DNA from: Hexactinellida sp. DTS-2022
Lineage: Eukaryota > Porifera > Hexactinellida
DNA length: 64,000 nucleotides
Direction of reading: 5' to 3'
Assembly (NCBI GenBank): GCA_028753945.1
Contig: JAPNXP010000008.1
Span: 1,488,001 to 1,552,000, forward strand
A program made the position numbers and the translations under genes. The notes under the pieces are model-generated. The model ran no database searches. It was given only the letters and a program-made list of their open reading frames with translations, and was not told the DNA's origin. Of this stretch, positions 10,819 to 22,173 are shown piece by piece (positions within the stretch are counted from its first letter, which is position 1; each line of letters opens with the position of its first letter).

Positions 10819-11868
10819 CACAGTGGGAATTTTCAGAGGTGTAAGTGGAAATAGGAAAACTATGCTAGATAGACTCTAATTTTAATATTATTTGCAGATA
10901 GGTAATCGGTAGCTGCAAACTGAATGCCAATATGAAAAATTATGCACGTAGTCTCCTAAACATAGTTCTAGACAATTCATGTTAATTCTGTCATAAATTA
11001 TACCTTAGGTTTGTTAACAAATTTTCAATGTTAACATATGATTATTGATTATATTTCTTGAACAAGGTATCATTTTTTCAAAAATCCTAATATATATGGC
11101 TCAAAGTTATTAATTGACCGACGTCGCGCCTTTAGTAACTTTTTATAAGAATATTACATCACCTAGGTATTAGAGCTAGTAGAAACCAGTTTTGACAATA
11201 ATGTTGAGATCTCCGTATGTAAAGTATGTTTCCAATAATTTGCCGACAGTTCCGCTCCCTGCTAAACTTTAATTCATCAAATTGTCACCGAATTGTTTGA
11301 TATTAGTCAGATTCTAATTCATCGTAATCAATAACTCACTGGATTCGAGTCAAGAATTCAAAAGCTTCCTTGTCATACATAAGAAATAATTATATTGAAG
11401 GAGTATAATTTGTACTTGAATCACTTATCTTAATAAATTAAATAATATTAAAATAAAATATCTGTGGGCAAATTTGGGCGCATCTGGAATTTTGTTTATA
11501 TTGAAGTTAAATATGTCCACTTTAAATTAAAAAACACTAAAAAACCCGCCGGAGCCTGGACATGATATTTCCCATCACCTTGAAGGAAGAGGACTAAGCA
11601 AGAATTTATTGTCCGAAATCGTATATTTTCGTTAGCCACATCCCATAATCAATTTATACTGAGATGTTATTTTTATATCCGCAAAATTGAAATTCTGATT
11701 GTCAAAAATATAATACTTTGAATAGTGATAACAACCAAAATATTTCCTAGATCAGAATGAAATTAGGCATTCTAGGTTATTTGATATTCTGAATTCAGTG
11801 GCAACCACGAATTCAAGTTCAAGAGAATGATAATTTTATCCTGGTTTTCCAAATAGATTCCCACTGTG
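10819..11868. mobile_element. Transib-like (CACAGTG-ended) non-autonomous element T1
   Basis: The element begins CACAGTGGGAATTTTCAG and ends with the complement of CACAGTGGGAATCTA. It is flanked by GAATT (10814-10818) and GAATA (11869-11873), a 5-bp TSD with one mismatch. Subterminal GTGGAAATAGGA is shared by both ends of the family. It is 1050 bp with no transposase. Homologous copies at 18009, 33568 and 45687 confirm the ends. A CAC(A/T).TG terminus with a 5-bp TSD is the hallmark of Transib/ProtoRAG elements. Confidence 0.65.
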
Positions 11869-11873
11869 GAATA

Positions 11874-12805
11874 TTTTACGGTGAACAAGGCCTACTAAGG
11901 ATAATGAAAATAGTCAAGTAAACATAATTTTTTAGAAATAATCATATCTGGGAAAACTCCGAATCTCTTTTGTCGAATGCTATTCAAAATTATATAAATC
12001 TGGTCTCTAGAAGTGAGGAAAATTTTATACAAAAGGAGCCGAAATAACTAATAAGCCAACTGCACACTTCTTTCTAGTGCATTTTTGGATGCCCATTTAA
12101 GTCTTACACGATTTAAAGTCGAAAAAATTTCTCAAGTTCCATTGATTTCTATTCAGTGAGCAACACAATATGAAGCCTCAGAAATTTTGACAGACTTAGC
12201 GAAATTGGTCCAAATTAAGATCAGCGATATTTGTCCTATCGCAGATCCGCAGAGCTTGTGTAAAATTTACACATAGTTTTGCAAAGAAAAGTTTGAACAC
12301 CAAACTTCAAATCCTAAAGGATACTGAATGAGATACTATACAGTCTAATGAAAAGTCTCTTGTAATTATACAGATCATGTACAATCAGAAAAATGTATCT
12401 TGATAATCTTAGTTTCGAGGTGTGAAAATTAGAAAGTGCAAATGAAATCTTTCTGGAAGAACAATATATTACTGTGGCGACTATTATGTTGTGGACAATT
12501 ATTGAAATTGCTGCCTTTATTTTTTAGGTTTTTTTTTATCGTAGACGGTATTTTCTCACACTTAAATTTCAGTATAACTGCTAAATCAAACTCTATCGGT
12601 TCAACTTGTTAAATATTAATGTATAGTTTCAACTTTCGATAAATATATCGATTTAACTTTCGATTTCGAACTGGCTTCCATTGAGGTAAGTATTTCTATA
12701 CTACACGTATATAAAAGCTTTATCTATAAAAGGGATGAAGCATTGGGTGGACAGTAAATATTAAACAATGTAATCAATATGAATTTATAAACAAATACAC
12801 AAATA

Positions 12806-12837
<32 letters not shown>

Positions 12838-13259
12838 GTGAATGTCCTTATACCATGGTTTTTGTCCTTCAAAAATTGTCCCTAGTGTAGGGCTTTAAGG
12901 ACAAAATTGTCCTTAGATCGTAGGCTTAGAGAACATCGACATGGATAGACACAATGACAATGACATCTAAGACACATACACAGTATTACACACAATAATC
13001 TACAGTTGTCCAATGTAAATTCTAAGATCCTCTCATCTATAATGTGATACATTGCTCCATTGACATTTGGACATGACTTCATTGACATTTGGACTTTACA
13101 TCAATTTACTAGGTTTCACATCTGAGGGGACACCATCTAAAACAACAACAAACAATAAAATTAGATAAGTCGAAACAAAATCAATGAAAAAATCTTTAAT
13201 TCACGATTTTCAATTGTTCAAGAATTTTAATAAGGAGTTGTAAATATATATTACAATAT
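11874..13259. other. Non-coding stretch with a dispersed-repeat end and a CA run
   Basis: 12540-12640 (ACACTTAAATTTCAGTATAA, GGTTCAACTTG) resembles the terminal part of the dispersed repeat at 39691-40620 and, inverted, 55380-56270. A CA microsatellite lies at 12800-12838. No gene was seen. Confidence 0.4.
12800..12838. repeat. (CA)n microsatellite
   Basis: About 19 CA units with small interruptions at the start. Confidence 0.95.
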
Positions 13260-13905
13260 GCTGCAGTAAAATTGCGCAGGATGTTCTATCTACAAGTATC
13301 GCAATTAACACACAATTAAATCTCCAAACATTATCATCACCAATTTCTCCTAAGAAGATTTAAGAGAGTTGTACAATAATCTCTCCAGAGCTTGTACAAG
13401 TTTAAACAAGAGGTTGTAATCACTTTCAACTAGAACGAATAATTCCTCAGGATAATAACCAAAGAAAGCAGCAGTTCAGATGGATACTTTAGTCGACTAC
13501 GATCTGTTAACTGGAGGAGCTCAAACTCCGAAAGAAGTGAAGATCAAATAGAAACTCTTTATAAATGTCAAGGTATCGAGGTAGACACGACGAAGTTGGT
13601 GATGTTTAAAGTATGATGAACAGCGTAACCTGCGAAAAGGTTAAAGAATTGTGTATTAATTCGATGTACGTATGAAAAAATTGCATATATCTTCAAAGAA
13701 CGGTTCCAAGATAATATGGTCACCACAATCAAAATTAATATAACAGGGAAAAAGGATTTGACGAATGTTTGAAAGTCCGATTGCTGAGAAAATACAAAAT
13801 ATATTCAAGAAAGTGGGGGATCCCGACATCACACGATATAGTGCTAATGATGCTAGAGCGGGTTTGTTTACAAAAAGGAAGCTAGAACGTGTGAAAACCC
13901 ATAAT
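13260..13905 (-). pseudogene. P transposase C-terminal remnant
   Basis: Minus-strand fragments, in the order expected for the C-terminal third of the transposase: ALYRVMSGSP (matching LYRMMSGSN), a stretch ending ILEPFFEDICNF (matching LEPFLDEIHDL), KSFYLIF, LTDRS/LK-like sequence, ESDYNLLFKLVQALERLLYN, and a tail resembling the cysteine-containing end. Multiple frameshifts. No P-type ends were found nearby, so this is a bare fragment. Confidence 0.7.
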
Positions 13906-13944
13906 TTTGAATTAAATGGTTGGCGATTCCTGGTAGTGCTGTTG

Positions 13945-14065
13945 TATGACAGTTTCACTACCATGACAGAATTACTATTTTATATTACAGTGACCATGGA
14001 TGCCTAGCCATGACAGTTTTACTACTTTCCATGACAGAATCACTACCTATGACTTGAATAATAAT
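13945..14065. repeat. Short dispersed repeat, inverted partner at 17893-17997
   Basis: TATGACAGTTTCACTACCAT .. ACAGAATCACTACCTATGAC, with the same segment inverted at 17893-17997. The inverted partner was the insertion target of the hAT element ending at 17892. Its own class is unclear. Confidence 0.6.
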
Positions 14066-14620
14066 CAAGCGTATCTTAGTTACTCTACAGCCCCTCATAA
14101 TGACTTCCAAAATGTCTCCTTCACACTTCAAAATCGAAAGCAAGACCATTTACCGCGATGGGAGGAATGGTTCCTGTCTAATTTGAAGGTTGCGAGCATA
14201 GTAAAGCACGCCTTTTAGAGATTTTAGCGTGAGAGCGTGATATATTGCATTCACCTGTTGAAAAAGTGACGCATCCTCCAGCTGTTTATAGAAATTTAGC
14301 AGTCTGGTGCTGCGGTGGAAGAGATGCTACGATCTGACATTGATGACAACTTTGAATCTAAATGATAGAATACACACGTAGTTCAATCAAAACTGAAGTA
14401 GAATCAAACCCTTTTTGGTATACTTAGGTATTCACGAATGTCTTTTTGCAATTCCCGCCATGTAAACTCCATATTAATCATTTCAGTAGTACTATTAATA
14501 CCTATATGCTCAGGATCATGATAGATATGTAGAATATTGGGGATCTCTCCGATTGTAGGATAGCGATATAAACACTCATTTCAATCTGATATGTGTGACT
14601 AAGTATTTTTAAATAATAAG
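14066..14620. other. Non-coding stretch
   Basis: No family motif or repeat end recognised. A 72-codon frame at 14000-14218 overlaps the dispersed repeat and has no resemblance I can name. Confidence 0.35.
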
Positions 14621-14621
14621 T

Positions 14622-15110
14622 ACAGTTGACTCCGCTTAATTGGGTCAATTTGGTACGAGGTTGTTTTGTCTAAGTTTTGCAATAGTAAACCATAAAAATA
14701 ATGAAGTAAATATCAAGGTGACCCAAATTTATTCTTTAATAAACGATGATTGAACTCTTAAACATAGAGTTTTGTACCCAAGAGAAGATTTAGCAAATAT
14801 TTCTTGGATATTTCACCACATAGGAGCAATTTTTAATAAAATGAAAAGAAATCAACCCAATTAAGAAGTTTCACCGGTGTCAGAGCAAATCCTGTTCCCC
14901 AGTAAAATTGTTCCCCGAACAACATTTCCTAGGACAAATTGTTCCTAGAAAATGTGCATGCGAGGTTTAATTAATTAAGAGATGCAGAATAAAAATGCCG
15001 TGCTTATCCAGTGCAAATATTGTTGAGATGAAAAGTATTCCTTAGGAAATAATGTTCGGGGGAACAAAGAGATTAGGGAACAGGATCTACTACGACACCG
15101 GTTAAATTAA
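14622..15110. mobile_element. pogo-like MITE left end with a second inverted-repeat MITE inside
   Basis: CAGTTGACTCCGCTTAATTG at 14624 is the pogo-like terminus. Its other end is not clear. Within it, about 14876-15103, is an independent inverted repeat: GTGTCAGAGCAAATCCTGTT at the left pairs with the complement of GTGTCGTAGTAGATCCTGTT at the right, and GTTCCCCGAACAACATTTCC pairs with GGAAATAATGTTCGGGGGAA. Both ends lie in an ACCGGT context. Confidence 0.55.
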
Positions 15111-15152
15111 AGCTAAGTAAATAGGCTAGATAGAAACGAAAAGTAGCTCAAG

Positions 15153-15330
15153 GGAGGGTCCCTCCAAAAAAAGGGGGGAGTGGGGGGGTTCTCCCACGCA
15201 CCCTTTAGAGGTCCACGTGCGCTGATAGGGGTCCACAGGATAAAAAATGGTACTACGGTCTATATGGGAGGGGATCCACAGAAAGAAAGGGATTTGCAAA
15301 GGAAGAAAAAGGATGGGAAGGGCTACATGA
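15153..15330 (+). other. G-rich island in AT-rich DNA
   Basis: Several runs of G (AAAGGGGGGAGTGGGGGGG; GGGAGGGGATCC; GGAAGGG) on one strand, unlike the flanks. It could form G-quadruplexes. It may be part of an old mobile element; no ends were seen. Confidence 0.5.
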
Positions 15331-15928
15331 ATATAAATATATTTTCAAAACAACCATATAAAAGGAATCGGACAAACCTTGTATAGTTGACCTTTACAAT
15401 CCAGTTGAAAGTAGACGAACGTTCGTTGTAATATTGCCTTTTTAGATTTCGAGGGAGCAAGTTCAATAGGGGATCACCAGTAAATGGAAAAAGTACCAAA
15501 TTGCGATACTCCACATACTCCATTTTGAATACAATCAGAGTTATTGATAATCTACTGGTCTAATAAAATGCAATTTAACTAGAACAAGTTTAATGAAATA
15601 AACACATAACTGTGTAAATGGAACTAAGAAACGCGTGATTAATATTCAAGTAGTGTTTGCCGGAAAAGACCATCCCGGTAAAACCCCAAGAAAAAAACGG
15701 TTTTTCCATCCCGGAAAAGGGAAGTAAATTCTAAAACCCACTTATGACCATATATGGCAACACTGCATGCCCATTTATGGTCAGCCTCTATATACAAGAG
15801 ACAGATATTCTAAAGAGATTCTACACTTTTAGTGCCACCGATTGTTAAATTTAGGACTTTTGAGAGTTTTCCCTATGTTAAATTAAGGTTAGTGGATTAA
15901 CCACTAAATACAATGAAATACGTATATG

Positions 15929-17579
15929 CGTGACCTACGTTATATAAGGAATGTTGCTTGTAAAATTGAAGCACGTGTAATTTTGAGTCAAAGCATTAGC
16001 GGACCATGGATATTACTTTACCGGGTAATTTTGACTCAAATGCATTAGTGGACCATGGATATTACTTTACCGTGTAATTTTGAGTCAAACCAAGTTCCTT
16101 TTGTGTAATAATACATACAGTCCGACTCAATCTTATTTTGACAAAGATAATTTTTAAGATTGTATTAATTTGATTGAATAATTTAACAATTGACGATCAA
16201 TTAAAACTCAATTCAAGAGCTCAGTTGGAACTCGTTTTCTAGAAGTAGTCAACCAATTACCGGGGCTAATAGTAATTCTAAATATTCAGATAAAATTGAA
16301 CAAAGAAACATTTTATAACTTCTATAAGTGTTTATAGAATCCGCTATAATATATATTGGACTTATGTATTATTACACAAAAGGAACTTGGTTTGACTCAA
16401 AATTACACGGTAAAGTAATATCCATGGTCCACTAATGCATTTGAGTCAAAATTACACGGTAAAGTAATATCCATGGTCCACTAATACGTTTGACTCAAAA
16501 TTACACGTGCCTCAATTTTACACGCAACAGGACTATGCACCAACTTTGTGAAACTGGACGATGGATTAAAGGAAGGCTATTGATAAAAAGGTTATCTATC
16601 GTATCTAAATAACTAGTAGTGATAGACCTCATAAATGTTCTATAACTATATAGGAACATGGTATCAAGGTATACATAGCACCCTTCAGAATTGAGCTATG
16701 TCATCATTTGATTACGTAATCGCAATTTTTGGTGGGTATTATCGTGTTTTTAAAGCTTGCTTTTACATAATTAGACGCGTTATAAATGTTCAAAATTGTA
16801 ACAAGATGATGTCCATTACTAGTTAGATGAAATATATCGAAATTATAAATGGAATGTTGACACATTCCTCGGTTTCCAGGGAAATGTAAATTTCCCAAAT
16901 TGTACCATAACTAAAAACTGTCTATTTTATGTAAACTAGGCTAGTGCTGATCTATCCGCAATAGGTAACTTCCTATTCATTGATAATACATTACATATGC
17001 CTAACTACAATAATTTTGAGAGAATAAGATAATTAGAACTTAATTCCTTATGAGGTAATACACTCATTATCTCAAAGATTATTGTAGTTAGGCATATATA
17101 ATGTATTATCAATGAATAGGAAGTTACCTATTGCGGATAGATTAGCACTAGCCTAGTTTACATAAAATAGATAGTTTTTTAGTTATGGCTCATTTAGGAA
17201 ATTTACATTTCCCTGGCAACCGAGGAATGTGTAACATTCCATTTATAATTTCGATATATTGTATTCAACTTGTTATGGGCATCACATGTTACAATTTTGA
17301 ACATTTATAACGCGTCTAACTATGTAAAGCAGGCTTTAAAAACACGATAATACCCACCAAAAATAGCGATTACGTAATCAAATGATGACATAGCTCAATT
17401 CTGAAGGGTGCTATGTATACCTTGATACCATGTTCCTATATAGTTATAGAACATTTATGAGGTCTATCACTACTAATTATTTAGATAACGATAAATAACT
17501 TATTTATCAATAGCCTTCCTTTAATCCATGGTCCAGTTTCACAAAGTTGGTGCATAGGCCTTATATAACGTAGGTCACG
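15929..17579. mobile_element. P-superfamily foldback element with ~0.5-kb arms
   Basis: Ends are CGTGACCTACGTTATATAAG and its complement; GTATATG at 15922-15928 and 17580-17586 is a perfect 7-bp TSD. Apart from the insertion at 15952-16529, the whole element is one palindrome. The left arm (about 16530-17020) mirrors the right arm (about 17075-17560) around a ~50-bp loop near 17045. Examples are CAACTTTGTGAAACTGGACG against CCAGTTTCACAAAGTTGG, and TAGGTAACTTCCTATTCATT against its complement. The arms share many boxes with the element at 42398-43434. No protein is encoded; the ends resemble those of the P-type coding elements (CATAGCCTAC..ATAAGGCC). Confidence 0.85.
15952..16529. mobile_element. 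Foldback insertion inside the P foldback
   Basis: Ends TGTTGCTTGTAAAATTGAAG and the complement of TGTTGCGTGTAAAATTGAGG. Each arm (about 15960-16137 and 16360-16525) carries a ~62-bp direct duplication (ACCATGGATATTACTTTACC twice on the left, mirrored on the right). Its removal restores continuity of the host palindrome (ATAAGG next to ACTATGCACC). The TSD is short or unclear. Confidence 0.7.
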
Positions 17580-18859
17580 GTATATGATATGTTGACTAAT
17601 AGTACCAAAGGTGCTAGGTTAACGCTGATAAGTGTGGTATGAGGAATTCTTCGATACCAAATAAATCTTTTAAAAGTAATTACTTCTAACTAAGTTCTAA
17701 CCATGTGAAATATATCAAAGTTGTGAAATAAGCATTAAATTGACTGTAGACAGTAAAATAGTATCCGCACTGTCACCGAAATATACTAATTATGAGTAGG
17801 CCAGTCAACAGAAAAAGGAATTAAGTCCAGAAAAGGGCGTTTTTCCTCCTGCCCCGGTCTATTCTAGAAAAGGGCGGTTATTACGAACACTGTATTCAAG
17901 TCATAGGTAGTGATTCTGTCATGCTAGTGCATTCATGGTCACTGTAAACATAAAGCCGTAATTATGTTATGGTAGTGAAACTGTCATACACAGTGCAATT
18001 AATGAGTGCAATGGGAATTTTCAGGGGTGGTAGTGGAAATAGGAAAACTATGCTAGATAGACTCTAATGAAGTATTATTGACATATAGGTTATCGGCAGC
18101 TACAAACTGAATGGCATTATAAAAAATGATGTACGTAGTCTCCTAAACGTGGTTCCAGACAATTCATGTTAATTCTGTCACAAATCATACTTTAGGTTTG
18201 TTAACAAATTTTTTATTGTTCACCCACGAATCCATGATTAATGATTATATTTCTTGAACAAGATATTTTTTTTCAAAAATCCTTATATATATGGTTCAAA
18301 GTTATTAAGTGACCCACGTCGCGCCTTTTCCCGCATTTAGTAACTTTTTTATAAGAATATTACATCACCTAGGTTTTAGAGCTAGTGGAACTCAGTTTTG
18401 ACAATATTGTTGAGATTTCCACTAGTTTTCCGACAGTTCAGCTCCCTGCAAAACTTTAATTCATCAAATTGACACCGAATTGTTTGATATTAGTCAGAAT
18501 CTAATTTATCGTATCCATAACTCACTGGATTCGAGTTAAGAAATTCAAAAGCTGCCTTGTTATGCATAGAAAATAATTTTATTTGAAGGAGTATAATTTG
18601 TAATTGAATCACTTATCTTAATAAATTATTTAATATTTAAAGAAAATCTCGGTGGGCAAATTTTTGCGCATCTGGAATTTGGTTTATATTGGAGTTAAAT
18701 ATGTCTACTTTATATTAAAAACATTAAAAACCCGCATGAGTCTGGACGCGATATTTGCCATCACCTTGAAGGAGGGGGACTAAGCAAGAATATATTGTCC
18801 GAATCGTATATTTTCCGTTAGCCACATCCCATAATCAATTTACACTGAGATGTTGTTAT

Positions 18860-19784
18860 GAATATCTAATATACGAGCCCTTCGGTCTCGGTCGCTTTGC
18901 GACAGATCGGTGATACGCACTCAAGTTAACGGCCGCTGTGCAGCCTTACTCCTCACAATTTTTACCATGAAAATGGTAGAAAGGGACGTTATGATTTTTA
19001 ATTTTCATTAATTTGTTTACAAATTTGTGCAAACAACAACAACAACTATTCATATTTGAATATTATAAACGCGAAATCCGTGTTCAGAAAACTTGTTTAC
19101 CTATAATACCCGTTGAGAGCTAACATCTAGGTCGATTTTGAATTTTCATTAATTTGTTTACCCATTTTGAGTAAAGAACAACAACAAAAATTCATATCAG
19201 AATTTTTAAACGCGAAATTCGTGTTCAGCATACTTGTTTACCTATAATACATGTTGAAAGCTAACTTCTAGGTTGATTTTGAATTTTCATTAATTTGTTT
19301 ACCTATTTGTGTAAACAACAACAACAAATATTCATATTATAAATTCATAAACGCAAAATTCGTGTTCAGCATACTTGTTTACCTATAATCCCCGTTGAGA
19401 GCAAACTTCTAGGTTGATTTTGAATTTCATTAATTTGTTTACCTATTTTGTGTCAATAACAACAATAAATATTCACGTTAGATATTTATAAGTGCGAAAT
19501 TCGAAATAATCATACTTGTTTACCTTTATAACATTTGTTTACCAATTATAACAATTGACAGTTAGTTTATATATCATATATTAATGCGGTTTCTTTTCCC
19601 CCATCACTTTAATACAATCCGGACAAACACACACACAAACAAACAAACTAACAAACAACAATCGAGAGTTAATAATATAGATATAAATAAACTATGCATA
19701 TCAGAATATTGAAAAAAGAACTCATTCTCAAGAACAGTGTTCTCAAAATCTGCAATGAAGCATTAGCAACTTTCTATAACCGCA
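18860..19784 (-). mobile_element. Helitron-like insertion with minisatellite core
   Basis: The T1/T2 comparison shows this block is inserted. Its left edge (ACGAGCCCTTCGGTCTCGGTCGC) resembles, inverted, the Helitron-like 3' end near 29360-29400 (GACCGAGACCGAGCGAACTAGT). The centre is a tandem array (18992-19540). The right part holds a CACACAAACAAACAAAC simple repeat (19624-19658). The class is inferred from the end motif and minisatellite content. Confidence 0.45.
18992..19540. repeat. 141-bp tandem repeat, about four copies
   Basis: Units start at about 18992, 19132, 19273 and 19414 (TGATTTTGAATTTTCATTAA), period 140-141 bp; the last is partial. Each contains AACAACAACAACAA and ACTTGTTTACCTATAAT. 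Single diverged units occur at about 54980-55110 and, inverted, near 51040-51130 and 51240-51290, so the core also exists as dispersed monomers. Confidence 0.85.
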
Positions 19785-19972
19785 AAATAGAAATTCCAAT
19801 TGTAAAGAATCCAATCTTTGAATAGTCATAACAACCAAAATATTTCTTCGATCAGAATGAATTATGAATTGCAAGGTTATTTGATATTATGAATTCAGTG
19901 GTAACCACAAAATCGAGTTTGAACAGAATGATAATTTTATCCTATTTCCACCTAAATTCCCACTGTGGAGTG

Positions 19973-21523
19973 CTTAACACAAGTAAATGTTTGGTTACTA
20001 AATTTTTATAGTTTCTCATGTACCGCTTCCCAAGCTTCATAAGAAAATGCTAAAGGAGTCAATTAGAAAAATATTTGATCATTGAGGGTTCAAAGGGTTC
20101 GAGAGGCCATCCTTTAAACGGTGTAATTGAATAATTTCCATAATGAAATAAGGATAAATATGAAGTCAGAAGTATTCTTACGATATAATGGTAATCGAGA
20201 TTAGTCTAGAATTCTTAGTGCAGCTACTTAGCCTAATTTTGACTTTCCTAGTAATAAAGAAGAAGTTTATCTTGGAAGTGAGCTGATGGATTTGAAAAGG
20301 ATAATGGAAATAATCAACTGAAAATTTTCGAGATTTGGATATTGAAATGTTTTCCCCGAATCTTTTTGATCTAGTCAATTGTTGCGGATACTGTTCAATA
20401 TATGTGAACAAAGTCAAACGTAAGGAATAGAATTTCAATGTCTTGTCGTTTATTTAGCATGCTATGTTAAACTTAATTAAATTAACTGTTAAAATATCAA
20501 TATAAAGACAAAATAGGATATAATTGTAAAATAAGTATAATAGAATTGTATAATAGAATTGTAAAATAAGTATCATAGAATTGTTTAATAAACCACACAC
20601 GAACTGCGATCCGTTTGATGTGTGGATGTGCTCTGCCTCGAAGCGACATAGCAAGCGAAGCGCGCGAGTAAACACCTAAATTCATTATCTATTTTCTTTT
20701 ATTATATTAGATGAATTTTTAATTATACCGCCAAATATTTGGTCCAGATTTAGGACAATAGTTGGTCTGTACACTAAAGGGATTGTTAAATAATATCAAA
20801 ATAATCTACTGAAATTCTTCCTAAAGAAATTATGGAAAACTTACAACTAAACTCGAAAGCAAACTTTTCAAAATTTAGCTAAGCAACCACCATGTTTATA
20901 TACAGCAACAAAATTGGAATTTGCAACATATTTCATAAATTCAAGTAGGTTCGAGGTACATAACAGAAGAAGTTTTAGGAAAATTCGGGAATTGAGTTGC
21001 CTTTATTGAATAGAGAATATAAAATTATATCATATAAAACTTACGGGATAACTTGACAGAACACGACAGATAGTTTTGAGGCTTGGAGTTAATTAATGGA
21101 TGAAATATCTAGTAATAAATTTAACAAATCATTGAAAGTTATCATTTTATGTGTTAGAAGTAGGAATAAATGCTCACTGTATTATGAAAGTATTTTATAA
21201 TAACAAAGAAATAAGTTGTTAGAATGTATAACTCAGATTTATTTAAGAATTTAGCTAGATGATACACACTGTTAATTTGTGGTTTGAATAATTCTTTATG
21301 AACTACTAATTTATCACACGAGAAGAAGTTCAATTGTAGATATAAAAAATGAGGTGTTAGAGCTTTTGTTCTTTCTGAAGGATCAAGATATAGCGCTTTC
21401 AGTTTAGCGTTAAACGTATCTATAATTGAAATAACAAAAATGTCCTACTTCCAGATAGTGTGCAACCGTGTGCACTTTTAGAGAGTAGCCATGTATTATA
21501 GATATGTAGATATTGTAGAAAGC
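19973..21523. other. Non-coding stretch with a Helitron-like 3' end
   Basis: 20592-20670 resembles the Helitron-like 3' region (ACATAGCAAGCGAAGCGCGC). The following ~80 bp match the flank after the similar end at 61350, so a longer common segment is shared by both sites. Otherwise AT-rich DNA with no coding motif. Confidence 0.45.
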
Positions 21524-22173
21524 CAGGGTTGGGTCCAAATACGCATTTGTATTTTTTTTGTATTTGATTTTTCTGAAATTGCGTATTTGTATTTGTATCT
21601 GTATTTGATATCATACGTTAGGTGCAGACTTTCATCTAGGCAAAATTACCCGCGCGCGTAGATTGAGCTCGTTCACACGCGCCTAAAAACTCAATTTGTA
21701 TTACGTCTATGAGAGCATCTCTCAATTTTCGCGCGCGCCTAGAAAAGTTTCCTTTTGAAATTACGCGCCTGGAGGCGGGTCGCATACGCCTGGATGAAAC
21801 CCTGGTTAGGTGTATTTGCATTTGTATTTGAAGTCGTAAATAAGGATTCATATTTGTATCTGTATTTGGCTTCAAATATTTGACTCATTTGACACATAAA
21901 TTTATAACACGAAAGAATGCATGGTTAACAAAGGAAGTGTGTTCCTGTAATAACAAATCTCAGTTATAGCACTACTAATCAAAAAACTTAGTCGTTCAAA
22001 GAAAAAATCGAATAAATGAATTTTTGTTTAATTTGGTAATTGCTAAATCGTATTTGTATTTGTAATTGTATTTGAAACTATTAATTTAGGCGTAATTGTA
22101 TTCGTATTTGGCTTCTGCTCAGTGTATTTGAATTTGTATTTGATAATGAAAAATGTATTTGAACCCAACCCTG
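21524..22173. mobile_element. hAT-type MITE with TATTTG hexamer arrays
   Basis: Ends CAGGGTTGGGTCCAAATACG and the complement of CAGGGTTGGGTTCAAATACA; the inside is largely iterated GTATTTGTATTTG. It is the same family as 61537-62101. The flanking 8-mers (TAGAAAGC / TAGTCAAC) match at only 5 of 8. It hosts the 180-bp MITE at 21625. Confidence 0.75.
21625..21804. mobile_element. Nested hAT-type MITE
   Basis: Ends CAGACTTTCATCTAGGC and the complement of CAGGGTTTCATCCAGGC. GTTAGGTG at 21617-21624 and 21805-21812 is a perfect 8-bp TSD. The interior has GCGCGCCTAG boxes in both orientations. Same family as 50506-50722. Confidence 0.85.

Larger units (their letters stand above)
15651..17892. mobile_element. 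hAT-type element hosting a P foldback
   Basis: Left end TAGTGTTTGCCGGAAAAG; right end the complement of CAGTGTTCGTAATAACCG. TATTCAAG at 15643-15650 and 17893-17900 is a perfect 8-bp TSD. Without the nested element (15929-17579) about 590 bp of non-coding DNA remain, with GAAAAGGG/CCCTTTTC boxes near both ends. It inserted into the dispersed repeat that continues at 17893. Confidence 0.8.
18009..19967. mobile_element. Transib-like element T2, with Helitron-like insertion
   Basis: It starts CAATGGGAATTTTCAGGGG (terminal CACAG reduced by two bases) and ends TTCCCACTGTG. GAGTG at 18004-18008 and 19968-19972 is a perfect 5-bp TSD. Sequence is collinear with T1 over about 18009-18853 and 19785-19967. 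The block between is absent from T1 and is a separate insertion. Total 1959 bp, no transposase. Confidence 0.7.

Noticed and set aside
10819-10860. A complete 12- or 23-RSS behind CACAGTG
   Set aside because: No conserved ACAAAAACC-like nonamer at 12 or 23 bp in the copies compared; only the heptamer is supported.
18992-19540. CRISPR-like regular repeat array
   Set aside because: Units are 141 bp, directly adjacent, with no repeat-spacer structure; a minisatellite in eukaryotic DNA.
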